A stretch of DNA of 64,000 nucleotides from Bacillota bacterium (GTDB taxonomy: Bacteria; Bacillota; Ch66). Shown here piece after piece: positions 47,735-57,452 of this stretch. The translations under genes and the position numbers were made by a program. The notes beneath the pieces are model-generated. The model saw nothing but the letters and a program-made list of their open reading frames with translations, was not told the DNA's origin and ran no database searches. The stretch spans positions 62,001 to 126,000 of the forward strand of contig JABLXP010000005.1 of the NCBI GenBank assembly GCA_013178045.1, read 5' to 3'. Positions within the stretch are counted from its first letter, which is position 1; the number at the start of each line of letters is the position of its first letter.

Positions 47735-47815
47735 TTTTTAGTACCCCTTTCTATCCTCAGAGTGTACTACTGAATCTGATTTTGGTTCCTGCGGAGCGCA
47801 AGGGGAACAAACATC

Positions 47816-48262
47816 TTACTCGGGAAGAACTTCTACTTTAAAAGTGCTCTGAACTCCCGGGTAAAGCCTGGCCACAACCTGGTATGTACCAACAACCTTA
47901 ATCGGGCCTTGCAGTTCCAGTTTCCGTTTATCTATATTCAATCCAAAATCCTTAACCAAGGTTTCGGCAATTTCCTTGGTGGTCACTGAACCAAACAGTT
48001 TGCCCGATTCACCCGTCTTGGTGCGGAAACGGACCAGACGCCCTTCCAGTTTTGCCGCCAGGGCTTTGGCTTCCTGTAATTCTTTTTCCTTTTTGGAAGC
48101 AGCGATTTGCTTTTGCACCTCCAGGTCCTTCACTCTTCCCGCCGTAGCCTCAACCGCCAGCCGCCGGGGCAGTAAAAAGTTACGGGCATAACCTTCCGCT
48201 ACTTCTACCACGTCGCCTTTACGGCCGATGTTCTTGACGTCTTGCTTCAGAATAACTTTCAC
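47816..48262 (-). CDS. rplI: Ribosomal protein L9
   Basis: A 148-residue large-subunit protein. The N-terminal RNA-binding domain has the signature GRKGDVVEVAEGYARNFLLP (about 13-32), followed by a long connecting helix and a C-terminal domain with KLFGSVTTKEIAE. The start is GTG, overlapping the gdpP stop by 4 bases (GTGA), so the two genes are translationally coupled, as in Bacillus. Confidence 0.97.
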   Translation of the reverse strand: MKVILKQDVKNIGRKGDVVEVAEGYARNFLLPRRLAVEATAGRVKDLEVQKQIAASKKEKELQEAKALAAKLEGRLVRFRTKTGESGKLFGSVTTKEIAETLVKDFGLNIDKRKLELQGPIKVVGTYQVVARLYPGVQSTFKVEVLPE

Positions 48263-50250
48263 GGCTTTTCCCCCTCCTTAAAATTCTCTTGCAAGATCCG
48301 CATGAGGCGAACCCGGGCCTCAGCCGGGTCAACCCTGGATAATTGAGCCGCCGCCACGTTCAAGTGCCCACCACCACCCAGTTTCTCCATTAAGAGCTGA
48401 ACGTTGATCTCCCCCTGTGAGCGAGCGCTGATGGCCACTCCATCAGATGTTCGACAAATGACAAACGAGGCCTTAACCCCATCAACATTTAACAGGGCGT
48501 CGGCCGCCTGCGCCGCCGTCAACTGGGGCTGGGGAATGAGTTCATCATAGGTACTGACGGCAATGCCATCAAAGACAAGCTCTGTATTCTTAATAATTTC
48601 CGCTCGCCGGACCACCGCGTCCAAATCATCCCGCATAAACTCCTGGATAACAGTCGGGTCCGCCCCGGCACGGCGCAAGAAAGAAGCCGCTTCAAAGGTC
48701 CTGGCCCCGGTGTGGGCAGTAAAATTCTTGGTGTCCATAATAATCCCCGCCAGGAGCCCGGTGGCCTCCAGTTTCGTAATCTCTACCTCTTCCCCCAGGT
48801 ACTGCAGGAGTTCGGCTACCAGTTCGCTGGTTGAAGAGGCATAGGGCTCCAGGTAAACCAGACTGGCTGTATCAATAAATTCCTCCGACCGCCGGTGGTG
48901 GTCGATGACCACAATGCTTCCCGCCAGTTCAAGCAGCCGGGGTTCAATCAGCAGGGTCGGGCGGTGGGTGTCCACGACAATCAGCAGGGTATCGGGTTTG
49001 GTGACACGTAATCCCTCATTACCGCTGATTAAAACCCCGCGGTAGTTTTCGTTTTTATTGATCAGATCAACCATTTTCTCCAGAGCATTTAAATTATCCA
49101 GTACGATGTGGACCGGGCGTTCAAAGGCACTCACCACTTTTGCCAGGCCCAGAGCTGCCCCCAGCTCATCCAAATCAGCCCCTTCGTGCCCCATGATCAC
49201 CACATTGCCCGCCTCGCGGATCAGGTCGCGCAGGGCAAAAGCGATTACTCTGGCCTTGACTTTAGTGCGCTTTTCGACACCCCGTGACCGACCACCGTAA
49301 AACCAGACCCGCTCCGGGGTCTTGATCACCACCTGATCGCCTCCCCGTCCAAGAGCGATATCCAAGGCTGATTGTGCCAGGCGCGCTAGATCAACCGCTG
49401 TTTCTTCCCCGGCCCCCAGACCAATACTTAAGGTCACTGGCATCTTGTTACCCAGGTTGATCTCGCGCAGACGGTCGAGGATTTCAAAACGGTTTTTCTG
49501 ACAGTCCCGCAGTGATTGGGCACTCATGATCACCAAGTAGCGGTCTTCCGCGAACTTGCGCAGGTAGCCCTCCAACTGGAGCGTCCATTCGGAGAGCAGC
49601 CGGTCAACCGCCGCGATCAGGACGGGTTTTTGATCTTCTTCGAGGTTCGCCAAAACCTCTGCCAGATTGTCCAACTGCAGAAAGCCGATGATCGGGCGCT
49701 CGTCCAGATAACGCTGGGCGGCCAGAACCTGTTCAGTTACATCTTCCAGGTAGATGATCCGTCGGCCCCATTCCTTCTGGCCAAGCCGGCCCAGCGTCGC
49801 CCGGTAAATTTTATCCCGGATGGCGATCTGGGAACTGCTTAACTCCTGATACAAGTTAGTCTTACGAAAACGCAATTGGGGCAGGTACTGCCCGATCCGC
49901 CCCCGCAATGGGCCGGCCTGGTCCAGGATGCGACCAAACTCATCGTTATGCCAGACAATTAATCCATTGGAATCAATGATCGCCGTCCCAATCGGCACTT
50001 GTTGAATTATTTCCTCGGTTAAAACATTGACTTTCGTTTCCAGGGCACTTATTCGTTCAAGAAATTCGGCAGTCCGGCCGCGGCGCTCATGCCACCAAAA
50101 GATCGCCTCGAGCAGAAAGACAAAGCTAGTCACTGCCGCCCAGCGCCAGGAATAATATCCCAGGACGCCAATCACCAGTAAGTGGGCTAGCACCAGACAG
50201 AGCAGCGGCAGGGCTGACAGTTTTCGTCCCATCCCATCTTTCCGTGGCAC
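48259..50250 (-). CDS. gdpP: GdpP-like c-di-AMP phosphodiesterase
   Basis: A 663-residue membrane enzyme that degrades c-di-AMP. Two N-terminal membrane helices are followed by a PAS-like sensor (about 85-170), a degenerate GGDEF domain (about 180-310) and DHH/DHHA1 catalytic domains (about 345-655). Metal motifs: MGHEGADLDELGA, VVDTHRP, VIDHHRR (about 448) and GGGGHLNVAAAQ. The operon DUF2232-gdpP-rplI is that of Bacillus yybS-yybT-rplI. An internal ATG seven codons into the frame is an alternative start. Confidence 0.94.
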   Translation of the reverse strand: MPRKDGMGRKLSALPLLCLVLAHLLVIGVLGYYSWRWAAVTSFVFLLEAIFWWHERRGRTAEFLERISALETKVNVLTEEIIQQVPIGTAIIDSNGLIVWHNDEFGRILDQAGPLRGRIGQYLPQLRFRKTNLYQELSSSQIAIRDKIYRATLGRLGQKEWGRRIIYLEDVTEQVLAAQRYLDERPIIGFLQLDNLAEVLANLEEDQKPVLIAAVDRLLSEWTLQLEGYLRKFAEDRYLVIMSAQSLRDCQKNRFEILDRLREINLGNKMPVTLSIGLGAGEETAVDLARLAQSALDIALGRGGDQVVIKTPERVWFYGGRSRGVEKRTKVKARVIAFALRDLIREAGNVVIMGHEGADLDELGAALGLAKVVSAFERPVHIVLDNLNALEKMVDLINKNENYRGVLISGNEGLRVTKPDTLLIVVDTHRPTLLIEPRLLELAGSIVVIDHHRRSEEFIDTASLVYLEPYASSTSELVAELLQYLGEEVEITKLEATGLLAGIIMDTKNFTAHTGARTFEAASFLRRAGADPTVIQEFMRDDLDAVVRRAEIIKNTELVFDGIAVSTYDELIPQPQLTAAQAADALLNVDGVKASFVICRTSDGVAISARSQGEINVQLLMEKLGGGGHLNVAAAQLSRVDPAEARVRLMRILQENFKEGEKP

Positions 50251-50276
50251 GCTTATTGGATCTCCTTTCTATCTGC

Positions 50277-51260
50277 CTACGACTGACGCCTTAACTTTCG
50301 ATAGTCAAACAAGGGGTCAAACAGCCCCAAGAAAATAAGCATCATTACCGTGACCCGTAGATACAGAACCGCTACGATCAGCAAACCATACTTGGCCAGT
50401 TTGGGTATGCGGCTGGTCTGGTAGTAATAAGTTACCACCGACAAGCCGAAAACCAGGAGAAACGGGGCATATATCACCAGGATATTCTGCCCAATCGTTA
50501 CCAACCAGGTGGCTTTCAGGTAATCTCCACCTAACCAGGCCGCGAAGCCCAGGATGACTCCCCAGGTCAGGTACCAGGGCAGTTGCCATTCGCGGAAAGA
50601 AGCTACTTTGGCCACGGGAATGCGGACCCGTTTCAGCACCGCGTAAGCCGCGAAGTAGTTCACCACCGCCGCCATCGCCGCACCGGTAATCAACATGCCA
50701 GGGAGCAGGCGCAACAAAAGATTGACCATTTGTACCGTCATTTGGCGAAGCATCTCTTCGGAAATGCCCTGGTTGGCATACACCTGGAGCAGCCCCAGGC
50801 GCCGATAAAACTCAATCGTTGGGTTAACATTGGCCTGAATTTGTTGCTGAATGTCGGTCCAACTCAAGCCTGTCATCAAAAATCCGATCCACATAACCGC
50901 AGCCATCGAAACAATGGCGATGGCTACGCCGACCAGCAGGGCCAGCCCCGGCATCAGCCGCCGCTTAAAGGCAACCCCGTAAAACAACCCGACCGCGCCA
51001 AACTGGAGCAGCAAAAATATAGCCCGGAGAGGATCGGAAAACATTAAGATCAGCAAACCGCTGACCAGCAGTGATAGGATGCCCAACCGTAAATCCTGGC
51101 GCACCACCAGCACGATCAGTGGGATCGTCCAGATGAGATCAACCAAACCCGACAATAATGGAAGATAAATCCCCACCAGGGCCAGCAATGCCGCCAGGGC
51201 CGCCAAAAAGGCCCCTTCCACCAGTGGTCGTGTCGTTGACCTTGAATTCAAACCCGTCAC
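50277..51260 (-). CDS. DUF2232 (YybS-like) membrane protein
   Basis: A 327-residue polytopic membrane protein with about eight helices, from LVEGAFLAALAALLALVGIY at the N-terminus to a C-terminal helix (LLIVAVLYLRVTVMMLIFLG). It matches the YybS family, which always lies before gdpP. Its function is unknown; a transport or scaffold role linked to c-di-AMP has been suggested by context only. It overlaps the MazG-like gene by 4 bases. Confidence 0.88.
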   Translation of the reverse strand: MTGLNSRSTTRPLVEGAFLAALAALLALVGIYLPLLSGLVDLIWTIPLIVLVVRQDLRLGILSLLVSGLLILMFSDPLRAIFLLLQFGAVGLFYGVAFKRRLMPGLALLVGVAIAIVSMAAVMWIGFLMTGLSWTDIQQQIQANVNPTIEFYRRLGLLQVYANQGISEEMLRQMTVQMVNLLLRLLPGMLITGAAMAAVVNYFAAYAVLKRVRIPVAKVASFREWQLPWYLTWGVILGFAAWLGGDYLKATWLVTIGQNILVIYAPFLLVFGLSVVTYYYQTSRIPKLAKYGLLIVAVLYLRVTVMMLIFLGLFDPLFDYRKLRRQS

Positions 51261-51577
51261 CTCTTCTTATTATTGACAAGGTATTCATACAATGCCGAAA
51301 GGTCTCCGTACCATTTCTCTACTTCGTGGGCCTCATGTATACTTAATTTAAGCTTGGTCTGAATCATTAAATCAAGACGGCTGAAGCTGATCCCGACTCG
51401 TCTCCCTAATATGTAAGCCGTAATCAGGATGCTCGCCAGGCCGTCTACGATCGCTTCTTCGCTACCCTTAAGCATGCCCTTAAAGAGAGCAGCCACGGCC
51501 TCAACCAGTTCTGCTTTCAACCATTCAATCACTCTGATATTTCTGGTGATATTGAATTCTCGCGGCGATGGCTCCAC
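51257..51577 (-). CDS. MazG-like protein
   Basis: A 106-residue helical protein like the MazG-like family (PF12643, from memory): ITRNIRVIEWLKAELVEAVAALFKG at the N-terminus and a conserved EAHEVEKWYGDLSAL near the end. True MazG proteins hydrolyse nucleoside triphosphates, but the EExxE metal motif is reduced here, so activity is doubtful. It precedes DUF2232 and starts the operon. The 194 bases to dedA are intergenic, with the dedA promoter. Confidence 0.75.
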   Translation of the reverse strand: MEPSPREFNITRNIRVIEWLKAELVEAVAALFKGMLKGSEEAIVDGLASILITAYILGRRVGISFSRLDLMIQTKLKLSIHEAHEVEKWYGDLSALYEYLVNNKKR

Positions 51578-51704
51578 GGTGTTTCCCCCCTTGGCCCCTT
51601 CGGCAAACAGTCTTAAGGACTATTCGGCAAAAAAATAGGGTTTTCCTGCCTTTGAGAACACTTGGCACCCTCATTTTTCTTTCCGTAACAAGCAGATAAT
51701 TCCT

Positions 51705-51733
51705 TTACCACCACTAGATCCACTGGGTATAAT
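51705..51733 (+). promoter_or_regulatory. Candidate promoter of dedA
   Basis: TTACCA (51705-51710) and TATAAT (51728-51733) with 17-base spacing, about 38 bases before the ATG. The -35 is weak. Confidence 0.45.
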
Positions 51734-51771
51734 AAGCATAGCAAATTCACCTAGACTGGAATGGTAGCTAG

Positions 51772-52398
51772 ATGCATTCAGAAAAGCTTCTTCAGTTTGT
51801 TCTGGACCACGGCTACAGCGGTTTATTCGGGTTGCTCGCCCTGGGAGTTTTTGGGCTGCCCATCCCCGACGAGTGCCTGATGACCCTGGCCGGTTACCTC
51901 ATCTCTCAGGGGAAGCTCACCTACTCCTACACCCTCTTGTCCTCTTTTTTGGGCAGTATCCTCGGAGTAACAGTTACCTACAGCCTGGGCCGCTACCTTG
52001 GTCTGCCTTTGATTGAGCGGTACGGGAAATTTATCCGCGTCACTCCCCAGAAGCTCGGGACTATGCACAACTGGTTTGAACGATACGGCCGTTTTGCTTT
52101 ACCGATCGGTTATTTCTTCCCGGGTATCCGCCAGCTGACAGCTTACTTTGCCGGCATGACCGAGATGCCATTCCAGAAATTTAGTTTTTATGCCTATTTC
52201 GGTGGGCTGCTTTGGGTTACCACGTTTATTACTTTGGGCACCCTGCTCGGGCAGGACTGGACAGCAATCACACTACTGGTTCGCCGCTACATTGCCCTCT
52301 TGATTATGGCTGGCATCTTTTGTATTGTTACGTTCAACGCTCTACGAAAACAGCCAAAACAAGTTACACGAGATGAGCAGGAAACTCAAGATAATTAG
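51772..52398 (+). CDS. DedA-family membrane protein
   Basis: A 208-residue polytopic membrane protein of the DedA/SNARE-associated family. The conserved GxPxPxE-like segment is GVFGLPIPDECLM (about 25-38), and the F/Y-x-R-x-x-P segment is FALPIGYFFPGIRQLTAYFAG. Family members flip or translocate undecaprenyl phosphate or phospholipids. It is the only plus-strand gene in its neighbourhood. Its 3' end shares a strong bidirectional terminator with rpsR. Confidence 0.88.
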   Translation: MHSEKLLQFVLDHGYSGLFGLLALGVFGLPIPDECLMTLAGYLISQGKLTYSYTLLSSFLGSILGVTVTYSLGRYLGLPLIERYGKFIRVTPQKLGTMHNWFERYGRFALPIGYFFPGIRQLTAYFAGMTEMPFQKFSFYAYFGGLLWVTTFITLGTLLGQDWTAITLLVRRYIALLIMAGIFCIVTFNALRKQPKQVTRDEQETQDN

Positions 52399-52430
52399 AC
52401 AACAAACACTGCTATACAATCCCGGTTAAA

Positions 52431-52465
52431 ATAACAGGGGAGCAAACGGTTTGCTCCCCTGTTAT
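52431..52465. terminator. Bidirectional terminator between dedA and rpsR
   Basis: ATAACAGGGGAGCAAA (from 52431) pairs with TTTGCTCCCCTGTTAT (to 52465), about 15 bp, perfect. It ends dedA on plus and rpsR on minus. Confidence 0.85.
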
Positions 52466-52483
52466 ACTCTTGATTTTTTCTGG

Positions 52484-52714
52484 TTATTCGGCCGTAAACG
52501 GCAGCAGGGCGATATTGCGCGCCTGTTTGATGGCAGTCGTCACCTGCCGTTGGTGCTTAGCGCAATTGCCGGAAATCCGCCGCGGCAGGATTTTACCCCG
52601 CTCAGTTATGTACTTGCGGAGTTTATTCACTTCTTTATAATCGACGTGTTCCACTTTTTCTATACAAAAGCTGCACACGCGCTTGCGTGGCCTCCGCCCA
52701 CGTTCACGTCGCAT
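52484..52714 (-). CDS. rpsR: Ribosomal protein S18
   Basis: A 76-residue small-subunit protein with the zinc-binding (C+) pattern: RVCSFC near residues 13-17 and GNCAKHQ near 50. Last gene of the rpsF-ssb-rpsR operon. Basic N-terminus ([11 protein letters not shown]). The sequence [14 protein letters not shown] is strongly conserved. Confidence 0.97.
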   Translation of the reverse strand: MRRERGRRPRKRVCSFCIEKVEHVDYKEVNKLRKYITERGKILPRRISGNCAKHQRQVTTAIKQARNIALLPFTAE

Positions 52715-52743
52715 CAGGTTTTACCTCCTTACACCATTCCAGG

Positions 52744-53148
52744 TTAGAATGGGATATCATCATCATTAAAACTGATCTCACTACCGATATTACCCAGATT
52801 CGCTGCTTCGTTAGATGAACCTACCGTCTCCTTCGGGCTCAGGAAACGGACATTCTCGGCTACAACTCGGGCAATCCTTCGTCTCTGGCCGTCCGGGGTG
52901 TCATAGGGGCGGATTTCTAATCTTCCATCAACCGCCGCCAGCTTCCCTTTTGACAGATAATTAGCACAGAGTTCAGCCAGCTGGCGCCAGGTAATTATGT
53001 CAATAAAGTCAGTTTCCCTCTGCCCCTGCTGGTTGGTAAATGGCCGGTCAACCGCCAGGGTAAAAGTGGCAATCGCCACCCCGTTTGGAGTGTAACGGAG
53101 TTCCGGGTCCCGCGTTAAACGACCAATCAAAACGATCCGGTTCAGCAT
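52744..53148 (-). CDS. ssb: Single-stranded DNA-binding protein
   Basis: A 134-residue SSB with one OB fold ([20 protein letters not shown] at the start, [18 protein letters not shown] near 80) and the short C-terminal interaction tail ending in DDDIPF, which docks replication and repair proteins. The middle linker is short for a Firmicutes SSB. The start has a GGGTGG-type site. Confidence 0.96.
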   Translation of the reverse strand: MLNRIVLIGRLTRDPELRYTPNGVAIATFTLAVDRPFTNQQGQRETDFIDIITWRQLAELCANYLSKGKLAAVDGRLEIRPYDTPDGQRRRIARVVAENVRFLSPKETVGSSNEAANLGNIGSEISFNDDDIPF

Positions 53149-53168
53149 ATAAACACCACCCTGTTTTC

Positions 53169-53456
53169 TTAAGCATCCTTCCGGGTAATCAGGTACTTCA
53201 TCGTTTCATCAGTTATTCTCAGTACCCGCTCGAGTTCTTGAGCTGTAGCGGGTTCCCCGGTAAAGTTGATCAGAGTATAATAGCCTTCGCGGAAACCCTC
53301 AACTTCGTAGGCCAGTCGCCGCTTGCCCCACTTGTTGACATTGGTCACCTCACCACCGTTGTTGTTAATCAAAGTCGTGAACTTGTCTACCACGGCGGCA
53401 ATCGCTTCTTCTTCCAGGTCAGGCCGGATGATAAAAAGTACTTCGTAAGCCCGCAT
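53169..53456 (-). CDS. rpsF: Ribosomal protein S6
   Basis: A 95-residue small-subunit protein ([34 protein letters not shown]). The ATG at 53456 has GAGGAGGTGA 5 bases upstream and gives the usual length; the longer frame adds 12 residues. It opens the rpsF-ssb-rpsR operon. Confidence 0.97.
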   Translation of the reverse strand: MRAYEVLFIIRPDLEEEAIAAVVDKFTTLINNNGGEVTNVNKWGKRRLAYEVEGFREGYYTLINFTGEPATAQELERVLRITDETMKYLITRKDA

Positions 53457-53614
53457 GATCTTCACCTCCTCCCCACGGCCTAGCGGCCCCACCGCTTGGA
53501 TGGAGCAGGGATGTTAAGCACCGGACCAGTTTGTGATCCTGCCAGTGCAAGTCGCTTAATAATTATATCATAGTCGATAGTTGGAAACAAGTTATGGAAA
53601 TAATAATTATTCAT

Positions 53615-53827
53615 TCAATTCGCGCTGGGGTTAGTGTTGTCTAGCCCCGAACGCACAATGGCTTTAACGCTTTTTTCGAATTTGGGCCGCGGGATCATCA
53701 CCTGGCGACCGCATTTAACACATTTGATGCGGAAATCCATCCCCAGGCGGGTAATTTCCCATTCGTATCCCCCGCAGGGATGGGGCTTCTTCATCCGTAC
53801 AACATCACCCAGAGAGAATTTGAGCAA
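53615..53827 (-). CDS. DUF951 zinc-ribbon-like protein
   Basis: A 70-residue protein with the DUF951 pattern GDVVRMKKPHPCGGYEW and a C-x-x-C pair (KCVKCGRQVM), probably binding zinc. It lies in the Firmicutes-specific position before rpsF. Likely binds nucleic acid, but the role is unknown. Confidence 0.9.
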   Translation of the reverse strand: MLKFSLGDVVRMKKPHPCGGYEWEITRLGMDFRIKCVKCGRQVMIPRPKFEKSVKAIVRSGLDNTNPSAN

Positions 53828-53874
53828 TTTGGTTCACCCCGCCTTAACACGCAATCTATGCTAACTACAGCCAC

Positions 53875-54756
53875 TTAATCTCTGGCCTTGGCCGGTACCG
53901 AACTTAAGACAATCCGCCGTGGATAGGGAATTTCGATCCCGGCCTGGTCAAAGGCCAACTTAATCCGCTTAAGCAGTTCGCGCTCGATTTTCCATTTTTC
54001 CAGGGGTCGGGTCATCGCTACCACTCTAATCGTGACCTCAGACTCCCCCAGCGCGACCACGCCCAAAACATCGGGGCCCTCAACAATATCTGGCAGATCT
54101 CTGGCCGCTTGCTGGCAAACATCGGCCATAACTTTTAAGACCCGGTCAAGATCTTCTTCGTACGCCACGCCGATTTCGACTAAAGCCCGTTTCGTCCCCC
54201 GGCTGTGGTTAGTCACTTTCCCGATTTCTCCATTGGGCACATAATGGAGTTCTCCGTTAAAATCGCGCAGTTTGGTCATCCGCAGGCCAATCTCTTCGAC
54301 AATTCCTTCTACCCCGGCGGCCTGAATGTATTCACCCACCGCGAATTGATTCTCAAATATAATAAAAAAACCGGTGATGACGTCTTTAACCAAACTTTGC
54401 GAACCAAAACTGATCGCCAGACCGACAATCCCAGCGCTGGCCAAGATCGTCGAAATTTTGCCTGTAAGTTCATCCAGGATGGTCACCCCGGCGATAAAGT
54501 AAACAGTGTAGCGAAGCAGGCTGCTTAGAAGTCCGCTCAGGGTCTTCGCCCGCTGCTCAGGCATCGCGATCCCCCGGCCTTCTCGCTGGGTCAAAAGCCG
54601 CTGAATGGCCACACCGCCAATCCGCAGGGCTAGCCAGGCCAGGGCGATAATCAAAATAATCCGCACCGGTTTGCCCAGGGCATTGATCAGCAGCAAATAT
54701 TCGAAGACCTCCCGATAAGCGTCGGTAATACTGGTCCAAACGGGAATAAAGACCAC
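53875..54756 (-). CDS. MscS-family mechanosensitive channel
   Basis: A 293-residue small-conductance mechanosensitive channel. Three N-terminal membrane segments (about 25-45, 75-100, 105-125), the pore-lining helix containing ASAGIVGLAISFGSQSLV, then the beta domain with YVPNGEIGKVTNHSRG. The C-terminal part is alpha/beta (VTIRVVAMTRPLEKWKIE). Releases solutes on osmotic downshock. Starts near GTG/ATG at 54756 following GAAATGAGGTGG. Confidence 0.92.
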   Translation of the reverse strand: MVFIPVWTSITDAYREVFEYLLLINALGKPVRIILIIALAWLALRIGGVAIQRLLTQREGRGIAMPEQRAKTLSGLLSSLLRYTVYFIAGVTILDELTGKISTILASAGIVGLAISFGSQSLVKDVITGFFIIFENQFAVGEYIQAAGVEGIVEEIGLRMTKLRDFNGELHYVPNGEIGKVTNHSRGTKRALVEIGVAYEEDLDRVLKVMADVCQQAARDLPDIVEGPDVLGVVALGESEVTIRVVAMTRPLEKWKIERELLKRIKLAFDQAGIEIPYPRRIVLSSVPAKARD

Positions 54757-54846
54757 CTCATTTCACGTTTATGATCATTTTACGTGCAAGCAAAATCGCC
54801 TTGCCCTTTTCCCGCGATGCTGCGGATGACTTGAGACTATGCCGCT

Positions 54847-55800
54847 TCAGCGGCTGCTTGCGCCAAATCTCTGGATGGCCGCCAGCGCCTCGGCTGCTCC
54901 TGACTGGACCCGCCACGAGGGGTCCTGCTGAGCCCTGGTCAGGGCTTCCACGGCTCGTGGGGAACCAAGCTGGCCTAAAGCACGGGCAGCTCGCACGCGC
55001 ACGGCTTCAACCGGGTCGTGCAGGGCTCGCAACAGGGGTTCCAAAGCCAATAAATCTCCGTTCTCCCCCAGGGCCTCGGCTGCTTTGGCCCGGAGGACCG
55101 GATCGGGACTTTCCAGGACAGCCGTTAGACCGGGTACCACCTGCGGGCTTTTCATCTGACCCAGGATTTCGACCACCAGGGAACGACTGACCGGCGACAA
55201 CCCGGGTAGGGCCTCAAGCAGGGGTGTGATGGCCATCTGGCCCATGGCAACCAGGATATTCGCCACTCGCGCGGGAGTCGTGCGGGCTGGCTCAGCCAAT
55301 AATTCGATCAGGGGTTTAATGACGCTGGGATCGCGGAAGGATTCCAGGCCAGCAGCCGCCGTCCAGCGCACATCTTCCACGCGATCGCATAACAGGTCAA
55401 CCAACAAAGGCACAGCTGATTCTACCCGCAGGAGCGTCAGCACCTCAATTGCAGCGATCCGCTCGGTCGGGACCGGACTCTTCAGTTGAGATACCCACGC
55501 AGCGATATAGCCGTTTCGTTCCGCCAGCTCCCTTAATTCCTGGATGACCGGCGCCGGCCATTCCCTCGCGCCCTGACAAATTAAACCGGCCACCTTGATG
55601 GGGCCAGCCGTCTCTAATTCCCTGACTAAACGCCCTGGTAGTGGAATTGGGGCATTCACCAGTTCGGCTACGAGCTCCATCGGACCGGCACTCGGATTAT
55701 AATACCCACCGACTCTTCTAATTAAAATAAACAGTACTGGTATCCCGCTCAGAACCAATGCCGATAAAATTATCCACCAGGTGTACTCCACCCAATTCAC
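54847..55800 (-). CDS. Membrane-anchored HEAT-repeat protein
   Basis: A 317-residue protein with one N-terminal membrane helix (WIILSALVLSGIPVLFILI) and six to seven HEAT-like repeats from about residue 110, e.g. VRWTAAAGLESFRDPSVIKPL and VRVRAARALGQLGSPRAVEAL. HEAT repeats bind proteins, and in PBS-lyase-type families they bind cofactors, so this is a scaffold. Partner not identifiable. It stands between yedF and the MscS gene. Confidence 0.85.
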   Translation of the reverse strand: MNWVEYTWWIILSALVLSGIPVLFILIRRVGGYYNPSAGPMELVAELVNAPIPLPGRLVRELETAGPIKVAGLICQGAREWPAPVIQELRELAERNGYIAAWVSQLKSPVPTERIAAIEVLTLLRVESAVPLLVDLLCDRVEDVRWTAAAGLESFRDPSVIKPLIELLAEPARTTPARVANILVAMGQMAITPLLEALPGLSPVSRSLVVEILGQMKSPQVVPGLTAVLESPDPVLRAKAAEALGENGDLLALEPLLRALHDPVEAVRVRAARALGQLGSPRAVEALTRAQQDPSWRVQSGAAEALAAIQRFGASSR

Positions 55801-55822
55801 ACCCCTCTGGGTAAACCCTAAG

Positions 55823-56401
55823 CTAGAAATTAATTACCTTTTGGGCTTTGGTCAGATGTTCGGTAATGGTGTACATGTTGGTAACTGATCCCACGCATAG
55901 CTTATCCTTCAGGTTAAAGAAATCCAAACATGTGCCGCACGATAAAATTTCGGTCCCCGCTTTCTCCAGGGCCATCAAGTGCTCGAGCACTGGGGAACCG
56001 GCACAAGTAAGTTTAACTCCGCTATTTAAGAAAATAATCGTCTTGTAAAGGACGTCGCTCTCGGTGAGTGTATAGATCAGGCTCTTCATTAATACGGCTC
56101 CCAGTTCGTCGTCCCCTTTACCCAGGGTATTGCCGGTGATCACCAGCACAATATCTTCGGTCTGCAGCAGTTGGGTGGTGTACGTCTGCCCTTTACTGAT
56201 GCGAATGTAATAGTCCTGGTCGCGCTGTTCAACATCAACCCCGTAAGCCAGGTTTTGGGCCAGCTTAATCACGTTGTCGCGGGCAACCTCATTGTCAACA
56301 ATCGTGACAACCAGGCCCTCGGCGATCTCTTCCAGCGCTTTTTTCGTCATAATTACTGGCTGTGGGCAGGCCAACCCACGAGCATCCACCTGATTGATCA
56401 T
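55823..56401 (-). CDS. yedF: Selenium metabolism protein YedF
   Basis: A 192-residue two-domain protein. The N-terminal TusA-like domain has the Cys-Pro motif GLACPQPVIMTKKAL (about 8-22) and the C-terminal DsrE-like domain has conserved Cys in LTCAGS and SCGTCLDFF. YedF-type proteins co-occur with selD and are proposed to deliver sulfur or selenium. It begins right after selD (ATGA-like spacing of 2 bases), so the two are one operon. Confidence 0.92.
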   Translation of the reverse strand: MINQVDARGLACPQPVIMTKKALEEIAEGLVVTIVDNEVARDNVIKLAQNLAYGVDVEQRDQDYYIRISKGQTYTTQLLQTEDIVLVITGNTLGKGDDELGAVLMKSLIYTLTESDVLYKTIIFLNSGVKLTCAGSPVLEHLMALEKAGTEILSCGTCLDFFNLKDKLCVGSVTNMYTITEHLTKAQKVINF

Positions 56402-56402
56402 T

Positions 56403-57452
56403 TTAGTTCCCCCTTACCTTAACTACTTTAGCGGGTTCATCAAGGACGCGACCGATCATTTGCGCTTCGCTAATACCAGCCCCACGTAAGGCCACCAACA
56501 AGTCATCCGCCCGGTCGGCTGGTACAGCGATCAACAATCCACCCGAAGTCTGCGGATCAAACAAGATATCCCGGTCAACTTCACTGATCTCACCGGTGAA
56601 GATTACCTTATCCGCCAGATACCTGGCGTTAGCGTAGGTCCCCGCCGGCACCAAGCCAAAACTGGCTAACCCTCTGGCTTCCGGCAGAACAGGCACACTG
56701 GACAGGTCAATTTCCAAAGCCCAGCCGCTCCCAGCCGCCATTTCATACGCATGTCCAAGTAATCCAAAGCCGGTGATATCCGTACAGGCATTTACGCCAA
56801 CCTTTTTCATCGCCACGGCCGCTACCCGGTTGGAAGTTGACATGAGTTTAACAGCCGGCGCAAAGCCTTCCGCATCTATGGCCTCACCTTTCGCCGCCGC
56901 GACCAGCACTCCCACACCAATCGGTTTGGTGAGTACCAGCACATCATGGGGTCGCGCCCCGTGGTTGGTCACCACCTGCCCGGGATGAACCACACCCGTT
57001 ACCGCCAGTCCATACTTGGGTTCATTATCTTCAACGGTATGCCCGCCCAGGAGGACCGCGCCGGCTTCCCGGATCGCATCTGCTCCACCGGTAAGGATAG
57101 CCGACAGGATCTGCAGGTCTAAAGAGCACGAAGGAAACGCCACCAGATTCATGGCCGTAATCGGTTCCCCGCCCATGGCATAGATATCGCTCAGGGCGTT
57201 AACCGCGGCAATCCTCCCAAAGGTATAAGGATCATCAACCACCGGCGTGAAAAAATCAACTGTCTGGATGAGAGCCAGGTCTTCCCGCAAGCGAAAAACA
57301 CCGGCATCATCCGGTACATCGCAGCCAACCAGGAGGTCAGGGTGAGTGAATTTAGGTAATCCCCCCAGAATCGTCGCTAAGGTCCCCGGACCTATTTTCG
57401 CTGCTCACCCGGAAGCCTGGACCATCTGAGTTAAGCGAATCTGTTTGGACAA
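56403..57452 (-). CDS. selD: Selenophosphate synthase SelD, selenocysteine enzyme
   Basis: Makes selenophosphate from selenide and ATP for Sec-tRNA and other uses. The plain ORF starts at 57290 but lacks the catalytic N-terminus. Upstream in the same frame there is QMVQASG, an in-frame TGA at 57405-57407, then AAKIGPGTL, which is the SelD active site with selenocysteine (residue 16) where other SelDs have Cys. The TTG start at 57452 has GGAGG 8 bases upstream. Length is 349 residues. DCxPDD-like metal site GCDVPDDAG and ALSDIYAMGG follow. The organism must therefore read UGA as Sec in this gene. Confidence 0.95.
57380..57393 (-). promoter_or_regulatory. Candidate SECIS hairpin of selD
   Basis: On the minus strand AGGTC-CGGG-GACCT forms a 5-bp stem with a 4-base loop, 11 bases after the in-frame UGA codon, the position of a bacterial SECIS element that recruits SelB. 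The loop is short, so the exact boundaries are uncertain. Confidence 0.65.
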
